This document shows positions 33,573 to 45,119 of a stretch of 64,000 bases of DNA, in pieces. A program made the position numbers and the translations under genes. The notes below the pieces were generated by a model that was not told the origin of the DNA, made no database searches, and was given only the letters and a program-made list of their open reading frames with translations. The stretch lies in assembly GCA_963513935.1 (NCBI GenBank), contig OY740765.1:75003718-75067717 (forward strand), written 5' to 3'. Each line of letters starts with the position of its first letter. Positions within the stretch are counted from its first letter, which is position 1. The DNA comes from Aphrophora alni (Eukaryota; Arthropoda; Insecta; Hemiptera; Aphrophoridae).

Positions 33573-33731
33573 CCTGAATTAGAAGAGTTTGTTCCATTTA
33601 TGGTGAAATGCTCTTTAGGCAGAGGAGTCTCTGGCCATAGAGATTTAAGTAATTGCACTGCTCCAGAATGGTGGCCAACAGAAGATTTTCCATTCAGTTT
33701 TCCACTTCATGGGCCAAGTGCTAGACATCAC
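33573..33731 (+). CDS. NRF1-family-like gene, exon 2
   Basis: The 53-codon phase-0 exon lies between the acceptor attgttttcag and the donor cac|gtaagt. Its protein (PELEEFVPFMVKCSLGRG, then CTAPEWWPTEDFPFSFPLHG) follows the NRF1 DNA-binding-domain pattern '..LR.FIP.M.KYSTGRG... WWPED.PWANV'. It continues from exon 1 without change of phase. The conserved WWP, GRG and aromatic residues suggest a working gene. The intron before it is about 8.1 kb. Confidence 0.7.
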
Positions 33732-35915
33732 GTAAGTTTCCAATATTATCATTCACTATTTTCAATATTAAACTGTTAAAGCGTATGTTATTTACTGGCT
33801 AATTTAAAACATACTCTGTTCATATATGACAAGAGTAAGCCTTTCGAAATGGGATATCTTATATTTAAATGGCTGAACCGAGCAATTTTTACTGTATTGC
33901 CTGAACTGAACAACTTAAAATTAAATGTACAGTACTGGCTTAAATGATCAACAATTTGATGTACTGCTTTGTGTTGAAATAGTCAGGCTGTATAATTTCA
34001 AATTTACTGTCTTAAAATGGTTAGACTGGGTGATTTACATTTAAATGAGAGGGCTGAGCAATTTTAAAAGTCCGGTTTTAAATTTAAATGATCCATTTCA
34101 AATGTATTGTGTTATATTCAAATTACCACTATTGACATTTTTCTGTACTGCCTTAAGTTGAAATGACCTGCGACGGAAATTTCATTCAATGAGGGGGAGA
34201 TTTTTGAAAAAAGACAAAAATCTGAAATTTCCATCTCAATGCAATTAAATGTTCTAGTTGTAGAATAGTTGGCTGTTTTAATATGGGAGACTAGCCTTGG
34301 GCTGTGTTGGGGGCAAAATCCAGATTGACCTACATGTTAAAGCAGCAATTTCTAACCATGCTAGATTGAAATGTTGAAATTCAAATTTGATGAAGTTTGG
34401 AAAATACGAAATATTATGTTTAAAGATATATAATTGTAGTACAAATAGTATGCAATTCAGATCTTTTACGAGTATTTTGTAGAAATTGACACAGACCAAC
34501 TTATGCAAGGAACCAAAATGGGAAAATTTTTAAAATGCATCCAAATTTTAATAATAAATGTTTTTTGTAAATAAAAAAGAAAATAAAGATAAATTGTTCT
34601 GAGAGAAAAATTGATTATAGCAATATATAAAAAGTTTTAGTAAAGTGACAAAGTTCACAGTTGAATAAAAGCTAGGATAAAATAAAATTTAATAAAATAA
34701 GGAATACAAGTAAGTTAAATAATAAAGTTCTAATAGTAATAAAAATAAAAAGTGAAATCTAAATAAAATTCTAAAGGATATAGATTTCACATCTTAACGT
34801 GAAATCTAAAACAATTGAAGAGTTAAAACTTTCAAGCAAGACAATAAATAAATATGTTAAACAATATATGTAAATTTCGAGGAATTTGTTTGGTAAATAA
34901 TCAAAAATCAAAAAGGTGTGAATAAAAGTGTGAATTACGTAGTGGAAAAGAATGCGGACAAAAATTCTTTCGCGGCCATGAAACTTATAGCAAGTGCGCT
35001 ACGTAATACTGAAATCTTAAGAAAAAAGTGTTAAAAACAATGAAAGTAAAAATTAGAAATAATGCAAAACTTTGAAGCACCAAGCGGAGTACGAGTATCA
35101 CTCAGACTGGAAACGACACCTCAAAAGATCGCCTATGGAAGGTATTAATTAAAAAACGAGAAAGACAAAGGGAAAAGAAGTTATAAAGAAATTAAGGAAA
35201 ACAATGGGGAATTTTACAAAGGCAGGCTTGAAACGGTAATCAAACAAGGTCCAGAGATCCTGACGTCGGATGGGAAAGAATCTACGGTTGCCAACTAAAA
35301 AAATTAATAAATCCAATACTAAATCAACGAAAAATGCTAAAATAAACAATTTAAATCAGTAAAATTAATTAAATGAGTTGCACACAGGATTGAGAAACAC
35401 TCACATATTAAATTAAGTATAAAAAACCAAAGCAATTACAAAATAACATAAAATTCCCACATACCATTAGGGGGAAATAAATTGGTATGAAGAAAGGGAA
35501 TATTTTGGCTATAAATAGAGTAGCATATCCTCCTAGAGGGGTCTTGGTAAAAAATTTCTGAAGTGTCGAGCCAGGGTAACCTATGCCCGTCGACGTAATG
35601 AGTTTAAATTTATAAATTGTAAAAAAAAAAAAAAAAATGTAAAAAGTTTTACATATCATTAAAGGCGAAGAAAAAATTTAAATGAAAAAAGGCAAGTAAA
35701 AAGCCTATTGGTGAAGTTGGTTTGTGTAGTGTGAGTATAGTGCAATAGTGCAGTTAAATGAGAAATTCCATCTAATCTCAACCAACACGCAACGCAGATT
35801 TATGAAACCAATGGCTACAGGACATCATGATTAACGGCAAAGATCGAGTCACCAGAGAGCTTCTCAGGACATTCTTCAAAATCCAGGTTTGACCAATTCA
35901 ACAAATTATCATCAG
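33732..35915. other. Intron 2, non-coding; degenerate tandem repeat
   Basis: At about 33860-34180 a unit of about 50-60 bp recurs in decayed form (pieces such as 'tactgccttaa', 'ttaaatgatc', 'aatttactg'). The rest has no supported gene; 34900-35660 has mixed composition with 'gacgtcgg' and may be part of an unidentified LTR element. Confidence 0.4.
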
Positions 35916-38763
35916 TTAACCCTCCTAACCTGGTGGACGACCCGGGTGGACGACCTGGTGGACGACCCGGTTTTAACTAATGACCGGGTCGCGGCATTAG
36001 TAATGGCTCACTTCATTAACTAAATAACACGTATTTTGCCATTCAACGTTACGCCCACTTAAAATTGTCCCATCGCAATAAATAAAATACCGTTGGAAAG
36101 CTAATGTTCCGTAGATGCATATCATGCAAAAAAAATTACCACAAAACGTTATAAATAATATTCCAAAAATTAGTGAAATTTGCATATTTTTGATGCGAAA
36201 CGTCAAAGTTTTACGTTAACAAGTTTTAAACAAAACATTCGTCTCGTTTGCCTATTTTTCTTATTTCCAAATTACTGTCAGTCAAATATAACCTAACACT
36301 GCTTGATAGATCGCGTCTTTCTCTTCAAAACCGTCTTTTTCAAATGTTTCCAACTAGTATAGTTTTTATTATATAAAAATTAAACCAAATCAAGAATTTT
36401 AACGCTATTTTACATGCTAAAAATTACATTTTTTGCAATTCAACTTTTATCCTAGTAGATATTATATTATCGAAATGTATTCTATACCATTGAAAAGGTA
36501 ATCTTTCAAAACCAGGTTTAGAAAAATTAAAGTTGCGTAAAATATAAAAACACGACTTGACTGAAGTTGACGTTCATAACGCCAGGTTGCGACAATTTGC
36601 CGCGGCGAGTTTTATATAGAAAATATCACCTATATGTTCATATATTTTTTCGAAATGGTAAAACTTGTCCAAATGTTACAAGTTGACAATATTATATAGT
36701 ATTTTTCTTCCTCTTTCGAACTATGAAGATGAAATCATCCTAATTTATATGGTTTACGAGTTATATCCATTCTAGGAAATGATCCTCTGAACTTTCAGAC
36801 CGGTTTGCGATATTCAGTATCTAGACAGTCTTGAAGAATCCGATCTTTATTTTTATACAATCTTGTCGTTTTTGATATAACTGTAAAGAGGAGGTTTCAA
36901 TGTTTAACCTTGTATTTGAAACACATCTGTACAAGGAAAAATACAAAGGCCATGGTACTTTCTAAAACCAAGAATAACCTCAAATTTGTTACTTCGATCT
37001 CGCAAGAATTTTGCCGATGTGGAAATTTCAAAGTGTAATAGCTTTGTGTTTTTGTAGTGAATATAAGTTTCATGAAGTGATTTTTTTATTATAATTTGTT
37101 TATACAACTTAAAATAAATGTGTCAATGTTTGTAGAGTGTAGTGTTATGAGTAATAATTCATATTTTCGGCCTATTCTAGCCAAATCTAGTACTATTCAG
37201 GCCTAGTTCTAGATTTGCTTATGGAACTTTTAGTTTCAAGAAACGATTTATTTATTATAATATGTATATAGGCCTACATAATATATAAATGTATATACAA
37301 CTTATAATAAATGTGTCAATGTTTGTAGAGTGTATTTATTAGTGATATTTCATATTTTTGGTTTTTTTTTTTCACAGCCCTAACCTCAACGTCTAGGCTA
37401 TTGTGAAGGTAGATTTTTATCATAAATGACCCATGTCTAATGAAAATTTTAAAAATTGATTTTTTTTTTTAAGCAACTTTTATCCACAAATATATAACAA
37501 ATCTCTAGGAATTCTTCAAAAAAATGAAAAAAAAACCTTTTATATGGTTTATGTACTGATTTCTGTGAAAATTTTCTCTCCGTTACTCTAGATTTTTTGG
37601 TATTTGACCAAAAAACTCCAAATGTAATACATTGCTATGAACGGCCCTCAAAAAATATGCCTGGGTTCCTTTTATTAATTAATTACAAGAACAGTGGTTC
37701 AATATTTTATTAGCTCTTATCTTTGACATGAAACTTATATCCATTTCCCTGATACTTTACTACAACACTTTAATACAAAACTTTAATACAAAACTTTTAA
37801 TACAAAATTTAAATACAAAATATAAATACAAAACTTTAATACAAAATTTAAATACCAAAAATAGGAATTCAATTAAACAATAAAACAAAACTATAATTAT
37901 TTATTCAAAGCCCAGAAGTATTCCAACTATTATTATATTTTAAATGAAAGAAATTACAAGTCTTCTAACTGGTGATTTTATGTATAGAAATGCTTGCTTA
38001 CGGTTTGTTGAGTAGATTTCCTGGGCCAAATTCCTGCACCACGGCAATCGACCTGCCGGTATCATCAAGATGGAAAAGACCCCGCCCAAATCCTGCTGAT
38101 CGCTTATATACCTTTAGGAGTCTTGGCTGTTCTAGTTTCGATGCAAGACAAGCATTTCAACATTTTTTTTAACTGTTTCACAATAGTTGGATCATTCTGA
38201 GCTTTGTGAATATGATGTCTTCCTAATCTAACCTAATATTATCCTAATATTAACTTATTCCTAACAACATCTAACTTTTTTTTTCACTATACACCTACAT
38301 TCTATGCACCTTTCTGGACATAATGATATATAGAAGTTCTGTATAAAATATATTTTACTATTTTTAATGTTTTTTTAAAAAAAATAAAGAGAAAATTCAG
38401 TTTTTACGTAAAATTTTTTTTTACATTTTTAAAATGTAACAAATTTATATTTTTTTTTCCCAAAATATATTCACAAATAATACACAAAAATTGTGTATAT
38501 CTTAGAAATAGGTAGTAAGCTATTGATTTTGGGTGATACAGGTTTTTCTGAAAAAAGTTAATATCATTTTTGACATCTAACATACTTACTCCAAAACCGT
38601 TTCAAAAATTAATTTTTTTATTACATAGATAAATTCTTTGCATCTTTCTGAGAAAAATGATATCTTATAAGTTAGGTTTTGTATACAAATAATATATTTT
38701 ATTAATTTTTAAACGAACGAAGAATTTTTAAGACACATTAACATGCGCCAGCTGGAGGATTAA
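35916..38763. mobile_element. Non-autonomous piggyBac element 2 with TTAA duplication
   Basis: TTAA at 35916-35919 and 38760-38763 flank the ends ccctcctaacctgg and ccagctggaggat, which are imperfect inverted repeats. A short direct repeat (gtggacgacc) occurs three times near 35933-35965. Much of the interior matches element 1. It was later hit by an LTR element, of which a solo LTR remains at 37633-38266. No transposase is coded. Confidence 0.8.
37633..38266. repeat. Solo LTR 1 with 4-bp TSD, nested in piggyBac element 2
   Basis: It starts TGCTATGAACGGCCCTC and ends TATTCCTAACA, flanked by ACAT at 37629-37632 and 38267-38270. Removing it restores a stretch parallel to piggyBac element 1. 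The same LTR family occurs at 56992-57762, where the right 300 bases are nearly identical. The ORF at 37972-38172 is LTR sequence, not a gene. Confidence 0.85.
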
Positions 38764-39969
38764 AAAGTGAAGTTTTAAAAAGAAATTAAATTAAAGTCAG
38801 TTATTAAATTTTGTTATAAATAATTAATTACCAAACAAATCTCCTGGGAATACTTTTACTTTTAATATCTCTGTTTAGTTTAAAATAACCATGTTTAGGA
38901 TAAGTTAAATTAAGTGTATGGATAAAAAATTTTTATTGAGTTTCAAATTAACAGTTGTAAACAGAAAAGAAATATAATAATACATAATAGTCTGATAACC
39001 AGTTGCAAGAAAGTAAACTGAGAAATTGGTTAATCAGAAGAAATTTTAATTTCAAAATAAGTCCTTTCTGCTCGTAGATATTAGATATTATAATTTGTGA
39101 TTTTGTAAAATATTATTTTTGTGTTAAATTTGTAAAAAGTTTTCGAAAGAAAAAATATTTAAAGATGTTTTGATCTAAAGAAAAAGTTAGTGTCATTAAA
39201 TTCAGTTTAAAGGCTTGAGCAGTTTTAATTAATTAATTATCCACACACAGACATGGAATTATAGGTTATGATCACTACATGGAGCCATAAAGGTAGGATA
39301 TAGTATTTAAACATAGTACTTTAAGAACTCATTACTTGAGATTAAAAATTCAAAAAATTGTTCGCGTTCTCCCTGAGCTAGGGATGAAAAATTATATATA
39401 AAACTGGAAGATTTTAAATAAAGGGGGTTCCGATAGTTAGGCTTACGCATAACTGTTGAAGAGATTGGTCAGTTTTCGGCGAGACAAAGTCGTACAAAGC
39501 CCATACTTCCAGGGAAATTGACCATCTATTTTTTTGCTCGCGTAAACAGATCTGGAAAGAAAAGAAAAACAATTTCTTCTTTCAAGGTTTGAGGATAGTG
39601 CGTGATAAGTAAAGTCAAAATAGTCATTATACCCCATTACTGACAAACAGACACAAACAGTACATTACCACATTAAAAACAAATATTTGGAAAGACAATA
39701 AAAACAAAATACCATTTTACAAAAAGTATAGTAGGCCTACATCCAATTATTCAGTTTCAATGGCTAGACAAAAATTCATAACAACACAACAACGAACAGC
39801 TGACGTAGATAGGAAGCAAAATTCTCTGAATACCATAACAGATGGACAGGAGTCACAGAAACAAGTTATCCAAGTCTAACAAGGCTGATAACAAGCAACA
39901 CATTCCAACAGAAACAATCACAGTGTTTATCTCAATTCGCTGACCAAGGAGGAAGCAATAGGCTTACAA
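38764..39969. other. Intron 2, non-coding
   Basis: No gene is supported. The part from about 39700 probably belongs to the damaged 5' region of the following gypsy element. Confidence 0.45.
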
Positions 39970-39975
39970 AACAAA

Positions 39976-40491
39976 TTGACCGAACAATGCAATTTAATAA
40001 CATTCAACAATTTTTACAAACAGCACTTACACCAAAATGGAGTAAGCAAAGCTCGAAAATCAGAAAATGACATAACTTGGGATGTATATAACACAATATT
40101 TACTCAAAATACGAAAACTTCAAGAGTTTGTACAATTGACGTAGAATTTAACACACTGAAAAATAAAAACATAGAAACCATACTGGATTCGGGAGCTAAT
40201 GTATCAATTTGTAATTACGAGTTAGTAAAAGGAATGCCAATTAATATAGAATCAGTACCTACCATAAAATCTGCTACTGGCACAAATTTAAAAATACACG
40301 GACAAATGAAAATTCCTTTCAACATAAATCAAATAAAATTCACACACACATTTTACATAGCTTCAGGCATTAATACACAAATAATATTAGGAAACAAATT
40401 TTTGCTAGACTACAAAGCAAAGATAGACTATAGTAAGAAAGAAATAACACTCTATAATAACTCACAAAAATGTGAAATTGAAATTAAATAA
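39976..40491 (+). pseudogene. Ty3/gypsy element: aspartic protease
   Basis: An open frame of 171 codons holds a retropepsin domain: the catalytic triplet in ILDSGANVSICN at about residue 73, a flap region with ATGTNLKIHG, and IILGNKFLLDYKAKIDY near the end. The LTR-retrotransposon protease cuts Gag and Pol. No Gag is recognised upstream, so the element is truncated or badly decayed on its left. After 40491 the frame is lost, and the link to reverse transcriptase (40492-41011) is full of stops. Confidence 0.8.
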
Positions 40492-41011
40492 AAAATGGTT
40501 GAATGACCTTGACAAAATACCAAAATACGTTTAATAGTAAACGAAAACACACTAAGCCGACAAGAAATAAGATCACAAGATTATGTAATAATAAAACCAG
40601 GCCTGAGCTTAAAACTGCAAGAAATATTAGATTATATAGAATCAAAAGATTTAGAAACAGACACACATTTACGAGAGAAAAAAGAGGATACACGCTTAAG
40701 TCACAGAAGAAAATAACACATTTTATGTACACATATACAATTCATCTAGAAAACCCCAACACATTCCACAAGGGACAATAGTAGGAAACACAGAGACCAA
40801 ACTCCACAAAAAATTAAAACAAAATTTGGTGACAATAAGCCTACACCCACACAAGACAATTTGACGGAAATCGCGGGAAAAGAACAAATTGCTGATTAAA
40901 AACTGAATACAGTTCAATATATGCCCAGAATTAACAAAAATCCAACATAATAAAGTAGTAGCAATCATAAAGAAATATAAACAAATAATATTTACAACGG
41001 AGGTCAAAGAT

Positions 41012-41665
41012 TTGACACCTGCCAAACTAGATCCAGTAAAAATACAGACATTGCCGCATACAACAGGAGTAATAGTTCCACCATATAGACAGAGTCATAA
41101 TGAAAGAAACATATTAAATAAAGAATTACAAGATCTAGTAAAAGCAAACATTTTGGAAGAATGCCCAAATTTTAGTCAATATGCTTCACCAGCATTTATC
41201 GTAAAAAACCAAGACAACTCATATAGATTAGTAGCCAATTTCAAAAAAGTAAATGAAATAATAAAATTTGAAAATTATCCAATTCCGAGCTTACAATTAA
41301 TGTTCAGTTGTTTATGCAACGCACAATATTTCACAAAATTAGACTTGAAAAATGCCTTTTTCCAACTTAATGTACACGAAGATAGTAAATCTCTATTAAC
41401 AATACGTACACAAGACAAAATGTTACAGTACACTAGACTACCTCAAGGCTTAAAAGTTTCAAGTGCAATATTTCAAAAAAATCTCAACAGAGTACTATCA
41501 AAACATTTATTTTCAAAATGCATAGCATACTTAGATAAAACACTAGTTTTTGCAAAAAATTTCGAAGAAAAACTTAACAATTTAGACATAGTATTAAACG
41601 AATTGGCCAAAGTCAACCTAAAAGGAAATACAAAAAATGCAAATTCTTCTATCAAACGATAAAAT
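41012..41665 (+). pseudogene. Ty3/gypsy element: reverse transcriptase
   Basis: The frame contains the RT core: ASPAFIVKNQDNSYRLVANF, YFTKLDLKNAFFQLNV, RLPQGLKVSSAIFQ and CIAYLDKTLVF. In the last motif the usual YLDD catalytic box is YLDK, so the second metal-binding Asp is lost and the enzyme would be dead even if the frame were whole. The sequence continues in other frames with LLGHEISTEGIKPLEKN and FLGVSGFFRKFIKDY (the thumb and connection) to about 41850. Confidence 0.85.
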
Positions 41666-41929
41666 TATTAGGACACGAAATTTCTACTGAAGGGATAAAA
41701 CCATTAGAGAAAAACATAAAACCAATATTAGATTTCAAACAACCAAAAACAATAAGAAAATAATATTAGAGCATTTTTAGGAGTATCAGGATTTTTCAGA
41801 AAATTTATCAAGGACTATGTGACGATAACCCACCCATTAATAGAATTACTGAAAAACCAAATGCCAAAATAACATGGACAGAAAAATGTCAAAAAGCTTT
41901 TGAAAAAATAAAAGAAATCTTAACAAATC

Positions 41930-42459
41930 CACCTTTACTAACGCATTTTCAAGAATGTAAAAATACATGTGTATACAGTGACACATCAAATACAGGTTTA
42001 GGGGCAGTTCTAACTCAAGTAGACCCGGAAAATAATAAAGAATATCCAATAACATACTTATCGAAAAAATTAAAACCTCTTGAAGTTAGATATAGTACAG
42101 TAGAAAAAGAAATGCTTGCCTTAATATATGCAGTACAATATTGGAGAGAGTATCTATTAGGAAGAAAAGTAGAATGTTACACAGACAACTCAGCTCTACA
42201 ATATTTCCAAAATTTCAAAAATCCATCAAACAGATTAGGGAGACTAGCAACAAAATTGGTAGATTATGATTTAAAAATCCATTACAAGAAGGGAAAACAA
42301 ATGGGATTACCAGACTTTCTGTCCAGAACAGATACTTGGGAACAAATTGAAAACGATTTCGAAGACATATTCCTAATAAACACTCAAAACACACAAATAG
42401 AATTACTACAGTCGATAGACCTATCCCTAAAACATAAAATTAGCATTACAGGATATTGA
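41930..42459 (+). pseudogene. Ty3/gypsy element: RNase H
   Basis: The domain is readable from VYSDTSNTGLGAVLTQ, through ITYLSKKLKPLE, STVEKEMLALIYAVQYWREY and CYTDNSALQYF, to GLPDFLSR. All acidic active-site positions of an RNase H (D, E, D, D) are present. The domain ends in the tether before the integrase. The ORF ends at 42459 with a shift before the zinc-binding N-terminus of integrase. Confidence 0.85.
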
Positions 42460-42469
42460 AACAAAAAAT

Positions 42470-43638
42470 AACATTGATCGAGCATCAAGAAGATATAAAT
42501 TAGAAAATGACATATTATATTACAAACAATACGTCAGGGAAGAAAGTTCAAATCTATTAGCAGTACCACAAAATCTAAAACTAGAAATTTTGAAACAAGC
42601 TCATGATAATCCAATAATGGAAGGACACTACTCATATTACAAAACACTTCTAAAAATAAAAGACAGATACCATTGGCCAATCTTACACAAGGACGTACAA
42701 GAATACACAAAATCATGTGAAACCTGTCAAAAACGAAAAATACCTACACGAAAGCAATATGGGCTCTTAAAACCAATATTAGCAACCCATAGGCCATTAG
42801 ATAGAGTAATAATTGATTTCATAGGCCCCATTACACCTTCATGTACATACAAATATATCTTATCATTCACTGATGTCTCCACAAAATATGCGTGGGCATT
42901 CAAATGCAAATCGGCAAATGCAAAAACGGTTGCAAATAAATTGATGAAAATAATATTAAAACACGGAAAATTGTGTATATTACAATCCAATAGAGGTACA
43001 CATTTTAATAATGAAGTCATAAAAAATTTAACAACTACATTAGGAATAAACCAGATTTTGAGCAGTTCTTATCCACCACAATCACAAGGGTTAACGGAAA
43101 AATCCAATGGAACACTAGTAAACATGTTATCACATTACGTACATGAGAACCCAAAATCGTGGTCTAAATACATTGACCATGTGGTTTTTTGTTATAATTC
43201 AACAAAACAGACAAGCACAGGATATACACCAAATAAATTAATGTATGCTTTTGAACCCAACTACCCAATGGAAATAGTACAGATTGAAGAAAACCCCAAC
43301 TTTGACATACAAAAGGAAATCAAAGAAATCCAAAATATAAGAAAAACGATTCCAAAAATCATTGCGAAAGCCCAAGAAAAACAAAAAAAAAAAAAAATTA
43401 CAATAAAAAAGAATAGACTTCAATTTCCAAATAGGTGATGAAACTTTTGTAAAGTTTTAAGAAGAGAATTCTATGGAAAGGCAGTGTCAAAATTTGACAT
43501 GAAATATACAGGACCATATCAAATTACACAAAAAAGAAATAATCTCACATACATAATAGAAATCCTCAAATATGGCAAACTGCAAAACGAGCCAATACAT
43601 ATCTCTAGAATGAAGTTGTATCATAGAAGAGTAAAATA
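42470..43638 (+). pseudogene. Ty3/gypsy element: integrase
   Basis: The frame at 42590-43438 carries the HHCC zinc finger (GHYSYYKTLLKIKDRYHWP, CETCQKRK) and the catalytic core: VIIDFIGPI with the first Asp, LQSNRGTHFNN where the second Asp is Asn, and SQGLTEKSNGTL with the Glu. After a frameshift at about 43430 a GPY module (KYTGPYQITQKRN) and a tail with HISRMKLYHRR end at about 43638. The D-to-N change would abolish strand transfer. Env-like coding is not clearly present after it. Confidence 0.85.
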
Positions 43639-44140
43639 AACAAAATTATAATTAATAAAGTATTATTCAGATTAATAAACAAAATAATAATATGTTATGA
43701 GATCTTTCATTTATTATTCATAAAACTAATATGGGATCTTTCATTTTAAGTTGTAGATAATAAAACATGGTAATAACTCCAAGTATTAGCTTTAAGCAGT
43801 GAAAAATTTGTTTTACAAAACTAACACATACAGTTTTAACCATTCATAAATAATAACTCATAATGAGAGCATGTGATATAATAATAATATACATTGACAA
43901 GATTAGCATTGTAGGATGGAATTTGTATACGCTAGTCCAGTACCATAGCAGATAAGGAGCGACCTTGCTTACCCAGCAAATAGTCCGGAATATTACATGG
44001 GAAAAGCAAAGGTACCACAATATAATCATTCATTAAAAATGAAATTGAAGTATTGATCACGCTTTAAATTCACTTGTATAACATCCATATAACAACAACA
44101 TTGTATTGTTTCAGCTATTACTACAGGAAAGAAAACAAAA

Positions 44141-44395
44141 ATGAAAACAAATGCTAACATCATCATACTAACCATCCTACAAACATTATTGAAAGCAACT
44201 AATACTCTAAAAATAAACTTTGTCACTGGAACAAATTTTAAAGAAATTTTCAACATAAACATTTATCAAGATACACTATGCTATACACTATGCTCATTTA
44301 ATAACACTATGCTACAAAATACACATCTAAGCATCAAATTGAAGGCATTAAAACCACATACGGTTCCAAGAGACTACCAAATGTCAGACAAATAA
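44141..44395 (+). CDS. ORF with signal-like N-terminus, possible env remnant
   Basis: An 84-codon intact frame whose first 25 residues are hydrophobic (IIILTILQTLL), like a signal peptide. It lies between integrase and the putative 3' LTR, where errantivirus-like elements carry env. The rest shows no motif that I recognise, and it is far shorter than an env. It may be the truncated start of one, or a chance ORF. Confidence 0.3.
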   Translation: MKTNANIIILTILQTLLKATNTLKINFVTGTNFKEIFNINIYQDTLCYTLCSFNNTMLQNTHLSIKLKALKPHTVPRDYQMSDK

Positions 44396-44433
44396 AAACA
44401 AATTAATGGTACAATTTACCCCAGTAAGGGGAG

Positions 44434-44760
44434 TGTCAGAGATATATTAAAAAATAACTATCTCTGATAGTATAAAAATAATTACACATCTGCAGAACAG
44501 TCTCAAGTAACAACTTGCACATGTAAAGGCAGAACGGTTGTTCAACTTACGTTTCCCAAGAGAAAATAATATTTGCAAGCTACACATAAAACCCTGGGAA
44601 TTGGCCTCTGGAATGAACTCAAAGTATTTCCATGTAAAACACAAGATTGCAAAAAGCAACGTCCAATCAAGAAAAGCCCGCAAATAAATAACTCATGGTA
44701 TCTCAAGGAAGTACAATGCTAAATTAAAAAAATTAACCGCGTGAATGAAAAAAGTGGGAG
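44434..44760 (+). repeat. Possible 3' LTR start of the gypsy element
   Basis: A purine-rich stretch (ccccagtaaggggag, 44419-44433) is followed by TGTCAGAGATATA, which looks like a polypurine tract and an LTR start. A TATA-like tataaaaata lies at 44471. No second copy was found upstream, so the LTR end (here set arbitrarily) and even the LTR itself are not proven. Confidence 0.35.
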
Positions 44761-44913
44761 AGACGCAAGTTTTCCTATACTTATTTAGATAAATCCTATC
44801 ACAGCCAAGCGATATTGATTCGAGAAATCGAACCTGATGGGCCACCACAACTTTACAATGTATAAGGAGCAAGAATATATATTTATTTCATACTTCCTCA
44901 GTTTACAGGTTTT

Positions 44914-45108
44914 TCACATACATAGTAGATTAGGATTTCTATTTCCAGGCAGTGCTGTCATCGGTTCAAACACGTCTTGCTCATATCCTACGTTAGACAT
45001 GGTATCATACACATCACTTAAGCCGCTTCCTCGTTTCTTGCAGCGAGTTCGAATTAAATTATGCACAGTGATGGACTGTAATTGTATGACTTCCTGTTCA
45101 TTTTTTTT
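44914..45108 (-). CDS. Exon-like minus-strand ORF, unknown protein
   Basis: On the minus strand a splice-acceptor-like tctacttag ends at 45109, and a frame open from there runs 64 codons to a TGA at 44914-44916. Its protein has HNLIRTRCKKRGSGLSDVYD, then FEPMTALPGNRNPN, with balanced composition and no low complexity. It looks like a last coding exon, perhaps of a membrane protein tail or an LTR-element product, but I do not recognise it. It stands inside intron 2 of the NRF1-like gene on the opposite strand, next to the end of the gypsy element. Confidence 0.35.
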   Translation of the reverse strand, partial: KKNEQEVIQLQSITVHNLIRTRCKKRGSGLSDVYDTMSNVGYEQDVFEPMTALPGNRNPNLLCM

Positions 45109-45119
45109 CTAAGTAGAGT

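Noticed and set aside
37972..38172. ORF with a near twin at 57472-57696
   Set aside because: The similarity is explained by both lying in copies of the same solo LTR, so it is not a conserved gene.
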